A stretch of 64,000 bases of DNA, taken from assembly GCF_002127325.2 (NCBI RefSeq), contig NC_035434.2, forward strand, positions 75,467,262 through 75,531,261. Direction: 5' to 3'. The translations under genes were made by a program, and so were the position numbers. This document shows, piece after piece, positions 9,814 to 21,700 of this stretch. Positions within the stretch are counted from its first letter, which is position 1, and every line of letters starts with the position of its first letter. This stretch comes from Helianthus annuus. Lineage: Eukaryota; Streptophyta; Magnoliopsida; Asterales; Asteraceae. The notes beneath the pieces are model-generated. The model ran no database searches. It saw nothing but the letters and a program-made list of their open reading frames with translations, and was not told where the DNA came from.

Positions 9814-11231
9814 GAGTTCTGGTAACCGTTAAGATCGTTTATTGAAAAACGTGCTTCGATCTAAGCCGTACACACGCACCCCCTGATTTCTAAAACCATG
9901 GGCACCTAAAAACAAGCCCATTGACTTGAAAATACCATTTGCAAACATGGGGAACAACTGGAAATGGCTGGAACACATTTTTGCATAACTGGGCTGCTTA
10001 CACGCCCCGCGTAAAAGCCAAGGCAGTCTTACGCGGCCCGCCTGAGCTGCATATCAGCAAAACAGTTCCAAAATGTGTAGAAATGGTCCCTGCACATGTT
10101 TAAGCCTCATTTTGACCCATTTAAGGCCCGTTAAGCTATTTTCAAGGCCCTACAATGATGCCTAAGCATAGTGGACATGAAACATGCTCAAAAATATGCC
10201 GGATGTCGGTTCGTTTGGTCGTACGGTCTTGTTATTCGGTTAATTATGACGAAACACGAACGGACGCGAAAAACGATCCAAATCACGCGACGAATGGAAT
10301 TTTATCATGCCAATCACTAAAATAAAATATTTTAATGATTACATAAATTTTTGGATGTCCGGATGTATTCAGAACGTAAGATATGAGCGAAAATGCAAAC
10401 TTATGCACTTTTTGACGCTTTTAGTCCCTGAATGAGCAAAAAGTTTATTTTAGCACACCGAACCCCTTAAAGCCTATTTCTAAACTATGTAAAGGATATT
10501 TATGGTATGTTTAACTTATGATCATGTTCTGGAATGTCCGTTATAGTACGAATCAGCATACTTTCGCAGTTTGTCGAATTTAGTCCCCGTAAGCGAACAA
10601 ACTTGATTTTGCCATACCAAAGCCTTCAAAACTTATTTCTAAGTTATGTAAAGGTTACTTAAGGTATGTTAAGAATAAATTGATGTTCCGGAGTATTTAT
10701 CGCGTTATACTGATTACGTTTACGCATCAGTTTGCGTATAATTCTCTAGAAAGTGATGTAGAGTTTGAAATTGAACAAAAATAAAACATGCAAAATGTCA
10801 AACATAAAAAAACAAACATTGGGATCAAATAACATTGTTTTATTGATAATTGAACTGTTTACAATGATTACAAGCACAAATGTCACAATGCGATTAGGGT
10901 TTGTCAATATTTATGCTTAACTTAGTAGCGATAATCTGATTACATGAGAAGATTAATCATTATATCGAAATCGTGATTGCATATGATACATGTGATGGTT
11001 TAGGGTAAGCAGTGGAAACTTGTGATCATGAATCTGCAATGGGTCTTGATCAATGTTTGTATCATGTTTGAATCCATGTTAATATACATCGATGATGAAT
11101 ATTGAGGGTTGATAGTTGTGATGATAAACAGTGATTAAGATTTGCTATGAACATTATAATGAAACTATTGTTGAAACCATTGTTTTGAAGATGTGTAACA
11201 GTTGCGATGAAATCTGGGTTCTGTAACTGAC

Positions 11232-11440
11232 TTCGACGAAATATTGTGGTTTTTCGTCGCACATGTAGCCTGATGAAAGATGTAATCTTTCGTCAAATCC
11301 TATATGAAGAAACGTAGGTGGTTTCGTCAGAGTGAGTTATGGTGAAACATATAGTCTTTCGCCGAGATGGTTCACGACGAAACATGGAAGTCTTTCGCCA
11401 ATGAGTCTTTCGCCGAAGGGTCTTTCGCCGAGGGGAAGTC
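11232..11440. repeat. TTTCGTCG / CGACGAAA motif cluster in Outer LTR
   Basis: About a dozen copies of TTTCG(T/C)CG or its complement CGACGAAA lie in 210 bp, including GTCTTTCGCCGA units. The cluster also occurs in both 3' LTR copies (58208-58413; 61248-61410). Pairs in opposite orientation could form hairpins. Confidence 0.75.
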
Positions 11441-11720
11441 TGATGGGCTTGGGCCTGGTGGAGTAACCCAGTTAACTGTTTAACTGTTTTTGTATGATAT
11501 GCTTAGGATGTGAATACATGTGTGAACGAAGTATATATTATTTAACGTATAGTGAGTTGGAATAGCTCTTATGTGTTGTCCAATGATCGTTACTTTGAAT
11601 GCACCACGATTATGATTTACACGAGAACAATGCGAATGTAAACTGATACGTGTACATGAATACCATAGGCTGTGACTGTTTAAGTGTGAACAAGTAATTA
11701 ATCAAACCGAGCAAATCAAG

Positions 11721-12146
11721 GTGAGTTCACTGCTCATTTTCCAAGCATGCATCCCGGGGAGGGATACCGGGTAATGTTCCATGGAGGAATGTCAGGTTAT
11801 TGGGATGCTGGTTATTACACTCATTTCTATCGATAAGTACCTTACATATACCGAATAGTTGTCGGGGAGGCAACAGGGTTATTAGTTGATAGCGCTATTA
11901 GGTTTGGCACCCTCACACCGTACTGGGGAGGACGGTCGTGAACTAATTACCTTAACCACTTGACCAATGTGTGATCGAGCATTGGGGTTTGGGCAAATAA
12001 ATCTAGAGCCATCTGCGGTAATCGAGTTAATAACAACATCAAATCAAATCATTGAATTGTCTTACACTCATATCTGGTAACTAAAACGTATTAACAAACT
12101 TTGAACTCACCAGCGTTGTCTTACACACTTGTCTGCATGCTTGCAG
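11721..12146 (+). other. Candidate intron in Outer 5' LTR (426 nt)
   Basis: Donor CAAG|GTGAGTTCAC; acceptor GCATGCTTGCAG|GTCG. The same pair with the same 426-nt spacing is in the 3' LTR (61763-62188) despite about 5 % divergence. The donor block CAAGGTGAGTTCAC is identical in Gypsy-C. Confidence 0.5.
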
Positions 12147-12447
12147 GTCGTTAGATACTTGATTATGGACTTGCTATCTGGGAGTGCTGGAGTGGTCATG
12201 GGTCGAGACTCTTGGATACTTGCTTCATTGATTATGAACACATGTTTTGAAACAATTGATTTACAGTTTACATTATGCTTCCGCTGAACGTTTACTTTGG
12301 TTTAACTTATGACTTGGATTTATATTTTGAAATGAATGGAATGTTTTATTTAAATATTATGCGTAGTTCAATGTGATTGGTGGCTTGGATCCTGGTACGT
12401 CACACGTCCCGTGGTGATTCCTCATGTGGTATTTTGGGGGTGTGACA

Positions 12448-12969
12448 GTTTGGTATCACAGCCACTGTTTATAGTGAACTAGGTTTTAAAATGTTTTTAT
12501 AAAAACCAGACTATAACCGAACAACTTCAAAAATCGACCATGACACTCAGCTCCAGATTGCAAGGTTCTTCTTTTGTTTACTTTATGCATTACTTGTCTT
12601 GTAGACACACACTCACAGCTTGCATGAAACGATATACTAGATACTATGGTGATTTGATAGTGTGACACTACTCTTCGACTTTTGTGGTTCGTAATCCTGG
12701 AATACCTTTCGTTTTGCTATTTGATTGTGGGGGAAACTTTTAGCGCAAGTTAAGAGGCACTGAGATAAGCATGCAAATTGCCTTGTTATTATGGGTGCAC
12801 ACATAATAATAATGTGAGGTGCATGTGAGTCCCAGTGAGGCTTAACGAGTATGAGAAGGGTTCTGTCCTATTGTTTGTTGTAAACTTTGTAGTTTGTAGA
12901 TGTCAATGTGAGATTTGACTCCTACCTTATCTCGATTCTTAAACTTGTTCCCTCTCCTTATTTAGAATC
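12448..12969 (+). other. Outer untranslated leader with PBS
   Basis: The PBS at 12451-12464 (TGGTATCACAGCCA) differs by one base from the initiator-Met complement and lies 3 nt after the LTR end. The remaining ~500 nt to the gag ATG at 12970 hold no recognisable gene. Confidence 0.75.
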
Positions 12970-13079
12970 ATGAGTGGACGACGCCATGGACGTGGACACA
13001 TTGCAATGACTCAGGCTGAGTTGACAAATCTGATTAACACCCGTGTGGCTGAGGCATTAGCAGCCTATCAAGCTGGTAC
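12970..13079 (+). pseudogene. gag: Outer gag, exon 1 / N-terminal part
   Basis: Starts ATG at 12970. It encodes about 35 residues (MSGRRHGRGHIAMTQAELTN..., ending YQA) that align with the N-terminus of Gypsy-C gag (MTQAQLTALINERI). The frame reaches 13075, where a GT donor candidate begins, and Copia-1 inserts after 13079. The next gag coding sequence is at 45590. Removing Copia-1, Gypsy-B and an 83-nt GT-AG segment brings the two parts into the same frame. The gag is dead, with further breaks downstream. Confidence 0.75.
13075..13079. repeat. Target-site duplication of Copia-1 (GGTAC)
   Basis: GGTAC at 13075-13079 is repeated at 23595-23599 on the other side of Copia-1. This gives exact element boundaries. 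The duplicated bases overlap the putative 5' splice site of the Outer gag intron. Confidence 0.95.
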
Positions 13080-13527
13080 TGTTGGACCGTTCTATGACCC
13101 GAAAAGTCAGTCGAAGTAGTTCATCTTTACATACGAAGGCGGAATCAACGTAAGTAAAGTAACAACAGCTAATCCTTTCAATTCCTTGTGTTTATATTGC
13201 TTTCTGATAAAATTTCAGCAGAGTTTCAGCACCGTAGCACACACATACATCCTTACAACATATGAACCGCTCACCCCTATATATACAGAACCAGGGCCGC
13301 TCATATGTCATGACAAATAAGCGATCCAGACCCCTTGACATATGAGCGATCCAGATAGATGACTAAAGAGCGGTCCACAATGACACAAAAGCGGTCCACA
13401 ATGTATCATTGTCACATATGCGATCCTAAGTTTATCTTATACAATATTTACACTTTGACCCCCTATAGACCAATCTTGACTTTAGACTTCTTGTAGACGC
13501 AGTCAACAGACATTCCGTGCATCAACA
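13080..13527 (-). repeat. Copia-1 3' LTR (left copy)
   Basis: Starts TGTTGGACCG, ends GCATCAACA. It contains a TATA box in minus orientation (13277-13286) and six GCGATCC/GCGGTCC words. Compared with the right copy, three substitutions in 448 bp. Confidence 0.95.
13277..13286 (-). promoter_or_regulatory. TATA box in Copia-1 left LTR
   Basis: GTATATATAG on the minus strand, same offset as at 23344-23353 in the right LTR. As this is the 3' LTR on the element's strand, it would drive outward transcription toward lower coordinates. Confidence 0.6.
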
Positions 13528-13538
13528 GACTCCCCCTT
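13528..13538 (-). promoter_or_regulatory. Copia-1 polypurine tract
   Basis: On the minus strand the purine run AAGGGGGAGTC directly precedes the 3' LTR. The same sequence precedes the Copia-2 3' LTR (46665-46675). Confidence 0.8.
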
Positions 13539-15129
13539 GGATGTTGACGTAGTCTTTTAGCATCTTCAGATCCATAGTCTTCAGTCTTTGTTTTTTTCAC
13601 CAACTCTGTCTATCTTCATCAGCATTTTTCACAGGTTCTAGAACTGACTCCATACTTCCCATTAGCTGTTGACCCAGACTCCCTCTCTCACTGACTCCCC
13701 CTCTCATTATGCTGGAATCTTGAGATATCTGGTTCAAACTTTTGCAATTTGCCTCCGTTGGGAAATATCGTCCAAACCTGTTACTCAACCAATAATATTA
13801 CAATCTATCTTTTCAATCAACAAACACTAATTCAAACAGTTTTAGAAATCCACTCAAGTTTACAGGTTCAAGTTAATGACCCTGAATACTTGATTAATCT
13901 ACCAAGTTCAATTTAATGACCCTGGTTGATCTTTTGACGAATCAAACTGATTTAGTAAAACTATTTTCCAATTTTCTTTCTGAAAATACCAAGTATCAAC
14001 TTAATAAACTTGTTTGTGACTTTGAAAACAAACACATTTCCATCAATGTAAGCTCCCCTCATTCTTCAGCTCAGAATCTCCTGCATCTGCTTCATCTTTC
14101 CAGAATCCGACAATCAACTTTCCACTCTGGTTTGTCTAAAATAAAGCAGAAATAAAATCTTTTTGGATTTTAACATGATCTAAACTAAGAAATGAAATAA
14201 CAGAAAACTTAAATTGTAGAAAATAAACTATTTACAGGTTTGTTTTTGGCGAGCGTGTCAGGGAATCATATCAGCTTTTCAGACAGATTACAAGTACCGT
14301 TAAGCTACATTACATACTCAGATTTAAACAATTCACCTCAATTGTCGATATACTGATCCATCTTAAATTTTCATACAAACTTCAATCTATTCAGGATACT
14401 GTTTAAGTGTTTTAGGAACTTAGATCAATCCATGTGTCCCACCTCTTGAATATACTCCCGTATCCAGAATCCCAATATTCAGTCTTACAGGCAAAAATAC
14501 TACAATGATGTCTGTACATAAATTAGGGTATGCGAGAACTGAGGGATCTCAGGTCAGAACTTCCGTTCAGCAGAGAGATATCAGCTTCGACTTTACAGTG
14601 TGTTCCCTTTAGAGAATCTTTTCAGCTACAACAACTGATTATTAATTTTATTGTCTAATCAGCTGAGGGCTATAATGCTATGTTTCAAGCATTTTGGTGA
14701 AAGTATTAGCCAGGGACTAGGTCAGAACCACCGTTCAGCAGAAGTCCCGGAATAATACCCCAGACATCATAGAGTATAACCACCTAGTATATCAGAATAC
14801 GAGACCTTTCAAACAAGATTTCAGGGGTTACCTATATATCCAAGTAGTGTTCCCCACGAATTTCACAAGTTTGAATTTTTAGGTTTATATCCCGAATAAA
14901 TCTACTAAATGTACGAAAACCTATCGACACATCATTAGTGAGACTGTTTAACTCATTTTATCTTTCCAAATCTTTAGCATACTATAATTGTCTAGCTGAT
15001 GTACTATCAATTTCCCTATATACACAAGCTCTTTTTCAATTTTATCATGTTTTTGTATTTTAGCATTTTTTACTGTTTTTGTATTTTTCTGAAAATAAAA
15101 TATGTACAACTACAACTATCTATCTCCCC
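13539..15129 (-). other. Copia-1 3' noncoding region between pol and PPT
   Basis: About 1.6 kb with no convincing open frame, in the place where SIRE-type elements often carry an extra gene. It contains two copies of a GGTCAGAAC(C/T)...CCGTTCAGCAGA motif (14553 and 14722 regions) and a block (about 14265-14365) similar to Copia-2 near 47470-47580, so the region is conserved between the families as noncoding DNA. Confidence 0.65.
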
Positions 15130-18100
15130 CTAAATACCAAAACACGTAAAAAATCGACAAACCATCGCAGATTGTTTCTCATCTTCATCCGCAACAGTAC
15201 TCTCATCAACGCTCACAACTCCATCCGACACCGAAAGCAATTTCATACCATTAAGTTTTAACAAATATTGAAACCTATTTTTATCAAAAGCTTTGGTATG
15301 CAAATCAGCTTTTTGTTCGTCAGTGTGGATTTTCTCAATTCGTATCAACTTTTTCTCGAAGCAATCGCGAATAAAGTGATGACGAATCTCGATATGTTTA
15401 GTTTTAGCGTGATGTACTGGATTTTTAGTTATATTAATTGCGGCCTCATTATCAACAAACAGAGGTGTGTTAAGAAACTGCAAACCGTAGTCGCGCATCT
15501 GTTGCTGTATCCACAGGATCTGAGAGCAGCAACTGCTAGCAGAAACATACTCCGCTTCACATGTAGATAGCGCCACAGATGTTTGTTTCTTACACTGCCA
15601 GGTAACCAATCCCGAACCAAAGAACTGGTATCCTGCAGTTGTTGATTTCGCGTTAATTTTGCAGCATCCGAAATCTGAATCGGAAAACCCTTCGAGTGTA
15701 AAATCGCCTTTGCGAGGATACCACAACCCCAATGTGGGTGTGCCTTTCAAGTAACGTAAAATCCTCTTCACAATAATCATATGCGATTCTCTCGGGTTAG
15801 ACTGAAATCTTGCTGCGAGGCACGTTGGGTACATGATGTCAGGACGTGAAGCAGTTAGGTACATTAAAGAACCTATCATGGATCGATAAAGTGTCTCATC
15901 AACCCTGTCTCCGGTGAGATCTGGGTGAATTCCATGATTAGTCGCAAGTGGGGTAGCAGCTGGAGTAGAACTTGACATTCCAAATTTCTCCAGAATATCA
16001 TGCACGTGCTTCGTTTGATTAATGAAAATCCCTTCAGGAAGTTGTTCAACTTGTAATCCCAGAAAGAATTTCATCTCCCCCATTGAAGACATTTCAAATT
16101 TCTGCTTCATCACCTGTTCGAAATCTTTGCATAATTTCTCATTCGTCGATCCAAAAATTATATCATCTACATAAATCTGTACTATCAGAAGATGACCATC
16201 AACGACTTTAGTGAAGAGAGTGGCATCCACTTTTCCACGTATGAACTGGTTAGCGAGTAGGTGTTGAGACAAAGTCTCGTACCAGGCTCTCGGCGCCTGA
16301 TGTAGACCATACAACGCTTTGTCCAGCAGATAAACTTTGTTCTTGTGGATTGGGTCAGTAAAGCCCGGCGGCTGACCAACATAAACCTCCTCTTTGACCT
16401 TCCCATAAAGAAACGCTGATTTAACATCTAACTGAAATACTTTGAAATTCTTCCAAGACGCAAATGCTAGGAAAATTCTGATAGCCTCTAGTCGTGCGAC
16501 AGGAGCATAGACTTCGGTAAAATCAATCCCCTCCTGTTGACTAAAGCCCTGAACAACGAGTCGAGCTTTGTTCCTTACAACCACTCCTCTGTCATCCCTT
16601 TTACATTTGAAAACCCATTTTGTATTGATTTTTCTTTGACCATCCGGTAAATCAACCAACTTCCACACACCTAACTTCTCAAACTGACTTAATTCTTCTT
16701 GCATCGCTATGACCCAAGAGTCTTCAGTAAGCGCATCTTTGTAAGTTCGCGGTTCGACCTGCGAGATAAAACAACTTAATGAAAGTTCAGTTTGTAAAGG
16801 TGCTATTGTAAAATAAAAACATGTTAAGCCCTGGTCAATTTGACGTCTCGTCCGAACGCCCGATTGCAATTCTCCTATTACCAACTCCTCTGGATGATAA
16901 GAAAGAGTGCGCGGCATCACTTCGCTTGGAACATCTACATTTCCTTCCAGATTAGTAACATTCTGCTCTGCATCTTGTTCACCAACTTGGTTTGTTTGAC
17001 TTGACAACTGGATCTGCTCCCCCTCAAGATCTGAATCACCAAGGTCAAAAACTGGCATATGTTCAGCTTCTTGATCATCATTCACCTCCGACTGATTACC
17101 AGGAGCAACTTCATCATCATGTTCACCAGCTTTACTAGGACCTGCTTCAGCATCATTTGAAGTCTCCCGAGGTCTGCTAGAATACTCTGCTGGAAACCTG
17201 AGCGACGATTCATACTCTCGTAAAATATCCATCTCATCAAAGAAATCTTCCTCTTCCTCTGATTCTTCTCTCATGTCAAACGATTCCCAAAGTTTGTCAT
17301 AATGAAAACGCCATGAATCACCAGGATTCTGAGGCGACATAGTATAACCCTGACATTCAACATTTGCTGCTTCAATAATACGCTTTTCACTTGGAACAAA
17401 GACACGCCGTGTAGGACCTGAATATCCAACAAATATTCCTTCAAAGTTCTTTGAACCAAACTTGCCATTCGGCTCTATTACCGTACAGGGTGACCCAAAC
17501 GGTTCTAGATACTTCAAATTCGGCTTGCGTTTATTGATTAGCTCAAAACACGTCTTGTTGAACTTCTTCACAGTAAGAACTCTATTGAGAGTATAGCATG
17601 CAGCAGAAACAGCTTCAGCCCAGAAGTTAATAGGTAACTTGGAATCTGCAAGCATCGTTCTGGCTGTCTCGATTAGCGTCCGGTTCTTGCGTTCTGCAAC
17701 TCCATTTTGCTGAGGAGTGTACGGAGCACTAAACTCATGCAGTATACCTCTTTCATCACAGTATTCCTCCATCTTACTGTTTTTGAACTCAGTATCATTA
17801 TCACTTCGAATTCTACAAATCGGTCTCTGGTACAGATTCTCAATTTTCTTAAACAATACTATCAAACTATCAAAGGTTTCGTCTTTCGTTTTCAAAAACA
17901 TGACCCAATAAAATCTGGAGTGGTCATCAGTCATGACCAGACAATAGGAATCTCCTGTTATACTTTTGACGTTCACTGGACCAAATAAATCCATATGAAG
18001 TCTTTCCAAAGGTCTTGAAACTGAATTGACTTGTTTTGTAGGGTGTGACTTTTTCTTCTGTTTGCCTCTGACACAACTTATGCACTCCCCTTCCAGATGA

Positions 18101-18648
18101 AAACCTTTAATATTCACTCCAGTGACCAAGTCGTTATGCACTAAGTGATTCATTTTCCTTAGGTGAATATGCCCCATCTTTCGGTGCCATAACCTTGACT
18201 CTTTTTCCGTTGCTCTGGACACAAAACAATGAGCCTGACCCGTGGTTGTAGTAGCAACGCTCATGTCCAACACATACAGATCGTTGACTCTTGGTGCCCT
18301 CATGATGATCCACTCTTCAGGTATCACAAATCCCGGTTTCAAGATCAAACATTCTTTGTCGGTGAAATGAGTAGTATACATCCTGTCACAGATCTGGGAG
18401 ATACTCAGCAGGTTGTTCTCCAGCTCAGCGATGTAGTTAACTCTCTCAAACGTGATAATGCCATTAGATAATGTTCCTTCACCTATGATCCTTCCTCCTT
18501 GATTACCCGCAAAACCCACATAACCACCATTAATGTCATTCACATCATACAACAATGCGGTCTTCCCTGTCATATGCCTTGACGCTCCACTATCCATTAT
18601 CCACCTGGATACAAGTTTTGGAAGATCCTGCACATAACAGATCATCAT
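15130..18648 (-). CDS. pol: Copia-1 pol: protease-integrase-RT-RNase H, intact frame (1,172 aa)
   Basis: One uninterrupted minus-strand frame. Domains in order are aspartic protease active site (WIMDSGASRHMTG, residues 17-29), GAG-pre-integrase with HHCC zinc finger (H-RKMGH to C-ISC, ~155-195), integrase core (MDLFGP; SDNDTEF; GVAERKN, ~215-325), RT (QLDVKSAFLYG; catalytic YVDD at 16162-16173), and RNase H (DSDFG; STCEAEY; VDNEAA). It copies element RNA to DNA and inserts it, acting in a virus-like particle. The ATG at 18648 is only 17 residues before the protease motif. It is in a different frame from the end of gag (18717), 68 nt away, so expression needs recoding, a spliced or subgenomic RNA, or internal initiation. 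Catalytic residues look present; activity is not shown. Confidence 0.93.
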   Translation of the reverse strand: MMICYVQDLPKLVSRWIMDSGASRHMTGKTALLYDVNDINGGYVGFAGNQGGRIIGEGTLSNGIITFERVNYIAELENNLLSISQICDRMYTTHFTDKECLILKPGFVIPEEWIIMRAPRVNDLYVLDMSVATTTTGQAHCFVSRATEKESRLWHRKMGHIHLRKMNHLVHNDLVTGVNIKGFHLEGECISCVRGKQKKKSHPTKQVNSVSRPLERLHMDLFGPVNVKSITGDSYCLVMTDDHSRFYWVMFLKTKDETFDSLIVLFKKIENLYQRPICRIRSDNDTEFKNSKMEEYCDERGILHEFSAPYTPQQNGVAERKNRTLIETARTMLADSKLPINFWAEAVSAACYTLNRVLTVKKFNKTCFELINKRKPNLKYLEPFGSPCTVIEPNGKFGSKNFEGIFVGYSGPTRRVFVPSEKRIIEAANVECQGYTMSPQNPGDSWRFHYDKLWESFDMREESEEEEDFFDEMDILREYESSLRFPAEYSSRPRETSNDAEAGPSKAGEHDDEVAPGNQSEVNDDQEAEHMPVFDLGDSDLEGEQIQLSSQTNQVGEQDAEQNVTNLEGNVDVPSEVMPRTLSYHPEELVIGELQSGVRTRRQIDQGLTCFYFTIAPLQTELSLSCFISQVEPRTYKDALTEDSWVIAMQEELSQFEKLGVWKLVDLPDGQRKINTKWVFKCKRDDRGVVVRNKARLVVQGFSQQEGIDFTEVYAPVARLEAIRIFLAFASWKNFKVFQLDVKSAFLYGKVKEEVYVGQPPGFTDPIHKNKVYLLDKALYGLHQAPRAWYETLSQHLLANQFIRGKVDATLFTKVVDGHLLIVQIYVDDIIFGSTNEKLCKDFEQVMKQKFEMSSMGEMKFFLGLQVEQLPEGIFINQTKHVHDILEKFGMSSSTPAATPLATNHGIHPDLTGDRVDETLYRSMIGSLMYLTASRPDIMYPTCLAARFQSNPRESHMIIVKRILRYLKGTPTLGLWYPRKGDFTLEGFSDSDFGCCKINAKSTTAGYQFFGSGLVTWQCKKQTSVALSTCEAEYVSASSCCSQILWIQQQMRDYGLQFLNTPLFVDNEAAINITKNPVHHAKTKHIEIRHHFIRDCFEKKLIRIEKIHTDEQKADLHTKAFDKNRFQYLLKLNGMKLLSVSDGVVSVDESTVADEDEKQSAMVCRFFTCFGI

Positions 18649-18716
18649 TTAAACAACTTCAAGAAAGATGCCGATTCATGCTTCGCAATCTAGGAAGCTC
18701 CGGCAATTCAAATTGT
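18649..18716 (-). other. Copia-1 gag-pol junction (68 nt)
   Basis: Noncoding link between the gag stop (18717) and the pol ATG. It contains GGCATCTTTCTTGAAG and GCCGGAG words shared with the equivalent place in Copia-2 (about 48840-48893). An acceptor-like TTATGTGCAG|GA lies at the start of pol. Possible recoding or splice element. Confidence 0.4.
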
Positions 18717-21700
18717 TTAGTCAAACATGGTGTCCACCCAGGCCTTATCAGCCTTAGGTGTAACAGTGACTTTGGCAATTTGAATTTTGAAATTCTTAGA
18801 CTTAAGAGGTGGAAATTGTGCATCATAATCAACCGTAATTGATTCTTCAGCCTTTTTCACCTCAGAAGTTGAAACTTTCTTCTCAACTTTAGGTTCAAAT
18901 TTAGGTTTCCACACCTGTTGAACTACTGCAACCCTCTTATAAAATGTATCATTTTGATTTACCAACTTCTTTACAGGTTCAGTTTTTACTTTCAAGTTGT
19001 CAATTTGAACATTTTTCTTCCCAACAACTTTCTTCTCAACATACATCGGTGTTTTACTCTTCACATCAACTTTCTTTTGTTGAACCTTCACAGCTTCAGT
19101 CTTAGGCTTCACATATGTACACTTTCGTGCAATATGACCAACCTGTTCACATCTAAAACACGTACGAGTATCAGCTACCCTACTCGTGCCTTCAGACTGA
19201 GCCTGTGAAGCTCTCTTCTCAAAAAATTCTTTGTTTGATTTTGTAAAAATTTCTTTTTCTTCATCAGCAAGTGAACTTGAACTATTCACAAACTTTTTCT
19301 TTTCGACAAACCTCTTGTTTGCAACATTTCTTTTATGAAATGGTTTACCCCCCTAATAACCACCCAATCAATTGTTTCTGTTGTTATTGTAAAAACGTGG
19401 TGAATAAACAGTTTTCTTGTTGTAAACCCTCTCTTTCTTTCGACTCAGATTGTTCACTGCTGACAACTCGACTTCGACCAGTTTGAAAACATTTGTCAAT
19501 TTGTTCAGATTAACATTCTCTAAAGGAAACTCAGAATCCGAAAACAACTTATCCGATCCCGACATCTTGTACATGACAAGATCAGATTCATCATATAAGT
19601 TGTTTTTGGACTTTTGCTTCGGAATGTATTTATCTAGAAAACACCCATCCTCCTCAGAAGTGTCACAATCCGGCTTAAGCACTTTGTCTATCACACTTTT
19701 CACCACATCATTTTGGACACCCTCTTCATTGGAAGACGTGAACGTGACATCAATGTTCTCAGGAAGTGTAACATCACTTTCTTCCTCAATTTCCACCAAA
19801 CTAGACTGCTTTTTCGTGTATTTGTCTAAAATTGGCGGTGGAACTTTGTGAAACCCTACACCCGTTCCATCAGAAAACACATCCTCACCAGCTTTGTTTT
19901 TTCCTATAGGTTTGGGAACGATGTGCTGCAAAACAAAGCTAGCTGAGCTATAGCTGTTTAATTTCAACTGAATTCTTTCATTTTCAATCTCAATTTCTTT
20001 AACCTTAAGTTTTAGTTTTGCAATCTCATCCAGTTGTTCATTAATTGATTTTTCTTTGAATTGCAACACAGCTCTTAGATGCTCGTTTTCTTTGAATGTT
20101 TTGTCGTTTCGATCATCACTGTCTTTCACAACACTTTTAAGTTTCTCAAATTTTTCGGAGATCTGACGGTTTTCCAGAATTAACTTTTCATAGTCAGTTG
20201 TAATTTTGTCACATTTAGTTGTTAATTCATTAAACCGTTCAGTTGAAACTTTTAACTCTGTTTCACGATCGAGAATCTGTTCTTCAAAAGTTTTAACTTT
20301 TGATTTCAGATTTTTGAATTTCTCATCATTCAAATACGTGACAGTACTACAAAAATTGCATTGTTTGATGCAATTTTTGCATTCAACATTTCCATCGACT
20401 TTATTACCTGACCTGGATGTTGACTCACTTTGACTGACCTTCCCTTTTGACTCGGAGACAGAATTAGAATCTACCTCAAGTGCTTTCACAGCTAGCACTT
20501 TGTCAGCCATTTTCTCTAAATTCTCAGTTGTCAACTTCCGAGTCACATCGATCAACCCCGTATCAACCATCTTCGATCTCTCAGTCTCTGCGTTTTCTTT
20601 CTTCTCTCTTTCTTCTTTTTCCTTTCTCTTTTTTTCTTTCTTCTCCTCAATCATCTTCGAAGTTGGTTTTCCCCACCACTTATGCTGCCTGTATTCATCC
20701 TCTTCTTTGTACTCCTGAATGATGGCTTCAATATCTAGCGTTTTGTCATCAATCGCCACATTGCCATACCGATCAAGATAGCACTCTCTGTCCGGATCCT
20801 AACGATTTGCTCTTCTTGCTTCCAAGTATACACCAGAAAGTCTGATAATCTTTGTTTCAGCAGTCATCTTCCTGTATTGGTACTTCTTTTCCTCTGTACG
20901 ATCATCCTTCCATGGAATCGGTTCATCATCATTTGCCATGAATGCGTAACCAACCGCATCTTCTTCCGGTAACACTTCTTTACTCCAATCGTACCCCTCG
21001 TCATCATAAATCACTGCCAAAGCCCTTGATTTATCTCTGTTATCATCAGACTGCTTCAATCTAGGTGGCTCGGATTTATTCTGATGGTAGATTGCCTTTT
21101 TGTAGTAGTCATCTCGAAATGGATTCTCTGACTCATCAGCATATGCATTTCTGCATTCCCGTTTGAAGTGACCCTTCTGCTTACACTTGAAGCATGTCAC
21201 CTTAGATTTGTCGAACCTAACTTTGTGGACGGACCACCAATCGTTTTTCTCCCAGTAATTTCCATGAAACGTTGCGCACGTCGAACAGCACTTGCCATTG
21301 CCCAACGAATGTCAATAAGCTCCATTTCTTCGGGGTCTATCTGATCGTAGTCTTCTTTTGTCAGATTTGTATTCCCGATCTTTCCAGCCACCAAACCTTC
21401 ATAGGACTCTAGCACAGATGCCAGAAAAACCATTTGTTGCTTGGCCGACTCTTCATCAAAATTCTGTGCGTTCTTTAGATCTATCACGATGTTACAAGAA
21501 AACTTCGCATCAGAACGATTTGCAGAAGACGTAGATCCACTGTGATAACCACTGTGGCTTCCGCTGCTTGAACTGCTTTGACTTTCTTTGTTTGTTGAAG
21601 AAACATTCTCAGCAGAAAATGCCGTTTTCGGAGAAGTAGCTTTCGGGATCAAGCTTTTTGGATAATACAGATCCAGATTCTGCTGATAGGATGAGTGATT

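Larger units (their letters stand above)
8390..10887 (-). repeat. Gypsy-B' LTR fragment (minus strand)
   Basis: This matches, with clear divergence, the right-hand 2.5 kb of the Gypsy-B LTR (about 24830-27375). Shared blocks include the GTACTCACTTG donor-like block (8739-8749), the hairpin array (9270-9653), a TATA box (9804-9813) and the terminus AAGCACAAATGTCACA ending at 10887. The next base begins sequence homologous to the internal part of the Outer LTR, so Gypsy-B' inserted into the Outer 5' LTR. Its left part was cut by Copia-A and lies outside the window. No gene is seen. Confidence 0.85.
10888..12447 (+). repeat. Outer 5' LTR, 3' portion (1,560 bp)
   Basis: It aligns with 57866-58471 and 61475-62489 of the 3' LTR. 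The first ~490 bp of the LTR are missing because Gypsy-B' was inserted. It ends GGGGGTGTGACA before the PBS. It contains a TTTCGTCG/TTTCGCCG motif cluster (11232-11440) and a candidate intron (11721-12146). No gene. Confidence 0.88.

Noticed and set aside
13539..15129. Envelope-like gene in Copia-1
   Set aside because: The region after pol has no long frame, signal peptide or membrane segment; only noncoding repeats shared with Copia-2.
19450..20722. Several plus-strand frames of 70-133 codons
   Set aside because: Antisense shadows of Copia-1 gag, low complexity.
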